Source: Gymnogyps californianus
Lineage: Eukaryota > Chordata > Aves > Accipitriformes > Cathartidae
Length of the DNA stretch: 64,000 bases
NCBI RefSeq assembly: GCF_018139145.2
Contig: NC_059478.1
Coordinates: 17,591,001 to 17,655,000, forward strand
Reading direction: 5' to 3'
How positions within the stretch are numbered: position 1 is the stretch's first letter; every line of letters starts with the position of its first letter. A program made the position numbers and the translations under genes. Below the pieces are notes generated by a model. That model searched no databases. It saw only the letters and a list, made by a program, of their open reading frames with translations, and had not been told where the DNA came from. Below, piece by piece: positions 63,001-64,000 of this stretch.

Positions 63001-63487
63001 CACATGTCATTGTGTTGTGCATCACTGGAAAGAAAGGCCATACAGAGTGATTCTAACTTTAAAGCAGGGCTTGCCTTTCGCAGATAAACATTGCGTTGCA
63101 TATTGATTAGTGAGCAGAAAACAAAATATTGAGTATTGCATAATCTGAAAAACACAGGGGTCCTGTGGCATAATGGGATCATGAAGCTACCAATATTCAT
63201 AGCATTGTGGATAAGGGAGCCAAACTAGGGTTTTGCAGGGTGACTTTATTTTGTCTTTTGCTAACTTTTGAGTGCTTGACTTTGCTATCTTAGTAACATT
63301 CTTCTAACAGTAGTTTTTTTTCCTGCAGGGTCTTTTTTGTGTATATGTATATATCATAAATACTCACAAAATATTTATATTAATTTATACTTATGCTATG
63401 CAAGAGAATTTACTGTAAATACAGTTAAAGCTTTGAAACTTAATTGGTATACAGGTCTTTTAAAGGCAATGATAGGCAATCTATCTT

Positions 63488-63525
<38 letters not shown>

Positions 63526-63713
63526 GACATTTTGTGGGATATAAGAGAATTGATACCATTAGTGTTTTTACATCGTAAAGGCAAAAGTCCACACTGGGAG
63601 AATCAGGATTTTGCGGACATAGAGCAAAAGAATTCTGCAGATTCTTTGGCATGTCTGTCATATCTGATGTTTGTTCAGCATTTTGGTATTGATTGCTTTC
63701 CAATGGTATTTAG
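57036..63713 (+). CDS. GLMN: Glomulin, N-terminal half (first seven coding exons; gene runs off the right edge)
   Basis: Glomulin (FAP68) is a cytosolic all-helical HEAT-like protein. It binds the RING domain of RBX1, blocks E2 access and so inhibits cullin-RING ubiquitin ligases; human loss-of-function causes glomuvenous malformations (family knowledge). Seven plus-strand exons join in frame to about 310 residues of a protein that is about 594 in human. Matches to human include MAVDELQAIIQRCQILEE, FNLFQVAGQKC, LEVIQNEKNKVIIKNMGWNL, LCNPKELFLGLLEQIE, LLLQPLQT, KAYSVGL, LPVPYTKQQIQ, GLCQCC, PLLTAQ and FVQHFGID. This is the N-terminal helical half; the RBX1-binding C-terminal half lies outside the window. 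The ATG at 57036 matches the family start and lies 26 bases into the exon. The gene is divergent from RPAP2. An ERVL-type solo LTR sits in one intron. Confidence 0.95.
57075..57572 (+). other. GLMN: GLMN intron after residue 13
   Basis: About 0.5 kb with no recognisable feature. Confidence 0.8.
57573..57698 (+). CDS. GLMN: GLMN coding exon, residues 14-55
   Basis: A 126-nt exon, acceptor ctttctag and donor gtgagt, phase 0 at both ends. It reads QILEEADFKGEDFNLFQVAG, then QKCLEDGYAAQLLEVIQ and NEKNK, close to human throughout. Confidence 0.95.
57699..59117 (+). other. GLMN: GLMN intron carrying the solo LTR
   Basis: About 1.4 kb, of which 528 bp plus the target duplication are the ERVL-type LTR. 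Without it the intron would be about 0.9 kb. Confidence 0.85.
58001..58528 (+). mobile_element. Solo LTR of an avian ERVL-type endogenous retrovirus
   Basis: The element begins TGTACTGGG, ends CCACCACA, and is flanked on both sides by the same 5 bp, GATGG (57996-58000 and 58529-58533). A 5-bp target duplication fits the ERVL class. The text resembles LTRs common in bird genomes: a tgggtctggctggcatgg start, then catgctcagcaataaaag, then attaaattgtcctgatctcg, then a ctctcccccatcccactggg stretch. It is a lone LTR with no internal region. It is in the same orientation as GLMN, in the intron after residue 55. It contains AATAAA (58262-58267) and ATTAAA (58389-58394). An open frame of 146 codons across it is not a gene. 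Confidence 0.88.
59118..59237 (+). CDS. GLMN: GLMN coding exon, residues 56-95
   Basis: A 120-nt exon, acceptor gtttgtag and donor gtatgt, phase 0 at both ends. It reads VIIKNMGWNLISPLVRC then IFMYKQEDDKREHCLKILDQ. VIIKNMGWNL is identical to human glomulin. Confidence 0.95.
59238..60050 (+). other. GLMN: GLMN intron after residue 95
   Basis: About 0.8 kb with no recognisable feature. Confidence 0.8.
60051..60159 (+). CDS. GLMN: GLMN coding exon, residues 96-131
   Basis: A 109-nt exon, acceptor ctcctgcag and donor gtaaga, phase 0 in and 1 out. It reads LCNPKELFLGLLEQIEQTSG then EQVCQTVTLLLQPLQT, matching human LCNPKELLLGLLELIEEPSG...LLLQPLQT. Confidence 0.95.
60160..61407 (+). other. GLMN: GLMN intron after residue 131
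   Basis: About 1.25 kb. It ends in an exceptionally long pyrimidine stretch (about 61343-61405: CT units, C runs, a T run). Nothing else is recognised. Confidence 0.8.
61408..61654 (+). CDS. GLMN: GLMN coding exon, residues 132-214
   Basis: A 247-nt exon with a very long pyrimidine tract (about 61343-61405), acceptor cccccag and donor gtgagc. It reads (V)LLKLQNKKAYSVGLSLAM, NQLTPLPVPYTKQQIQ, LGLCQCCNAVVDFAKPFV and ELKEELLK. The last two bases (TT) pair with the first base of the next exon to give Phe, as in human LLKFC; reading straight on into the intron would instead give Leu and a stop. Confidence 0.95.
61655..62161 (+). other. GLMN: GLMN intron within codon 214
   Basis: About 0.5 kb, with a T-rich run near 61855-61880. 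Nothing else is recognised. Confidence 0.8.
62162..62261 (+). CDS. GLMN: GLMN coding exon, residues 215-247
   Basis: A 100-nt exon, acceptor tatttcag and donor gtaagt, phase 2 in and 0 out. It reads CMKSLKYPLLTAQLEQLEG then EEHPFRHFAAEII, matching human CFKSLKCPLLTAQ...DPFRYFASEII. Confidence 0.93.
62262..63525 (+). other. GLMN: GLMN intron after residue 247
   Basis: About 1.26 kb, with a short G run near 62960 and ending in the 34-T tract. The small open frames are not credible genes. Confidence 0.8.
63490..63523 (+). repeat. Poly(T) tract, 34 T, serving as pyrimidine tract of a GLMN acceptor
   Basis: An uninterrupted run of T immediately followed by the AG (63524-63525) that starts the GLMN exon at 63526. 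No retroposon body adjoins it, since coding exon follows at once. Confidence 0.95.
63526..63713 (+). CDS. GLMN: GLMN coding exon, residues 248-309
   Basis: A 188-nt exon whose acceptor AG directly follows a run of 34 T. It reads DILWDIRELIPLVFLHRKG, then QKNSADSLACLSYLMFVQ and GIDCFPMVF, equivalent to human ADSMASLAYLVFVQGIHIDQLPMV. The donor is gtaaga, phase 2 out. The next exon is not within the 287 bases that remain. Confidence 0.92.
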
Positions 63714-64000
63714 GTAAGAACTATTCTTCCTCACTTATCGTAAGTCTGTACTTTGAAGATTCTTTCTGAGCAGAAGAAAACTTCTTATTAGTGAATAGTT
63801 ATGAATGAAAACTGTGTATTTCACTAGTATTTGTTTTATGTCAACCTTTATGCATTTATGTTTTATGTAGCTTATATACATAAGAACATACTCCAGTCCT
63901 GCAGATTAGTCTATTACAGTTTAATTTTAGGTGAGCTGTCCTTTTAAAGAAACTGGTAGGATTAGTCACATGCTGAAAATTAACATGTATTAAATTTTCA
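63714..64000 (+). other. GLMN: GLMN intron, truncated by the window edge
   Basis: It begins with donor gtaaga and is AT-rich with no further exon visible; the remaining GLMN exons lie to the right. Confidence 0.8.

Noticed and set aside
63490..63523. Poly(T) as the tail of a minus-strand retroposon
   Set aside because: A retroposon body would have to lie directly to the right, where GLMN coding exon begins, so the run is the acceptor's pyrimidine tract.
1..64000. CRISPR arrays, operons, prophage or other prokaryotic systems
   Set aside because: The window is spliced vertebrate DNA; no regularly spaced repeats or compact gene clusters are present.

Overview
This window is vertebrate nuclear DNA, most likely from a bird. 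It has widely spaced exons with GT-AG introns and a CpG-rich promoter. An intron holds a CR1 LINE with the usual avian 3' end, and another holds an ERVL-type solo LTR of a kind common in bird genomes. There is no bacterial-style gene packing, no operon and no CRISPR array. Nearly all short open frames are chance frames in introns or intergenic DNA.

Two genes are supported, arranged head to head. RPAP2 (RNA polymerase II associated protein 2, a CTD Ser5 phosphatase of the Rtr1 family) lies on the minus strand. Twelve coding exons between 55238 and 14420 join in frame to a complete 625-residue protein. GLMN (glomulin, an inhibitor of RBX1/cullin-RING ligases) lies on the plus strand. Its first seven coding exons, 57036 to 63713, give about 310 residues, and the rest lies beyond the right edge. 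This is the same divergent GLMN/RPAP2 arrangement known from human 1p22, and the two genes share a CpG-rich, TATA-less promoter near 54.8-55.4 kb.

Layout: 1-14.4 kb is the region downstream of RPAP2, with probable 3' UTR, intergenic DNA, two probable ancient MIR-like SINE remnants and a 23-base C run. 14.4-14.6 kb is the last RPAP2 exon. 14.6-35.6 kb is a 21-kb terminal RPAP2 intron, AT-rich and without a recognisable gene. 35.6-55.2 kb holds the other eleven RPAP2 exons, a LINE remnant, a CR1 pair and a small tandem duplication. 55.2-64 kb is GLMN, with a 528-bp solo LTR flanked by a perfect 5-bp target duplication in the intron after its second coding exon.

Exon boundaries were read by hand from splice consensus, reading-frame continuity and similarity to the human proteins as remembered. 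No alignment or database search was run. I found no convincing undescribed system. The points most worth checking are the RPAP2 C-terminal extension and extra cysteine, the sense-oriented LTR with polyadenylation signals inside GLMN, and the 34-T tract abutting a GLMN exon.
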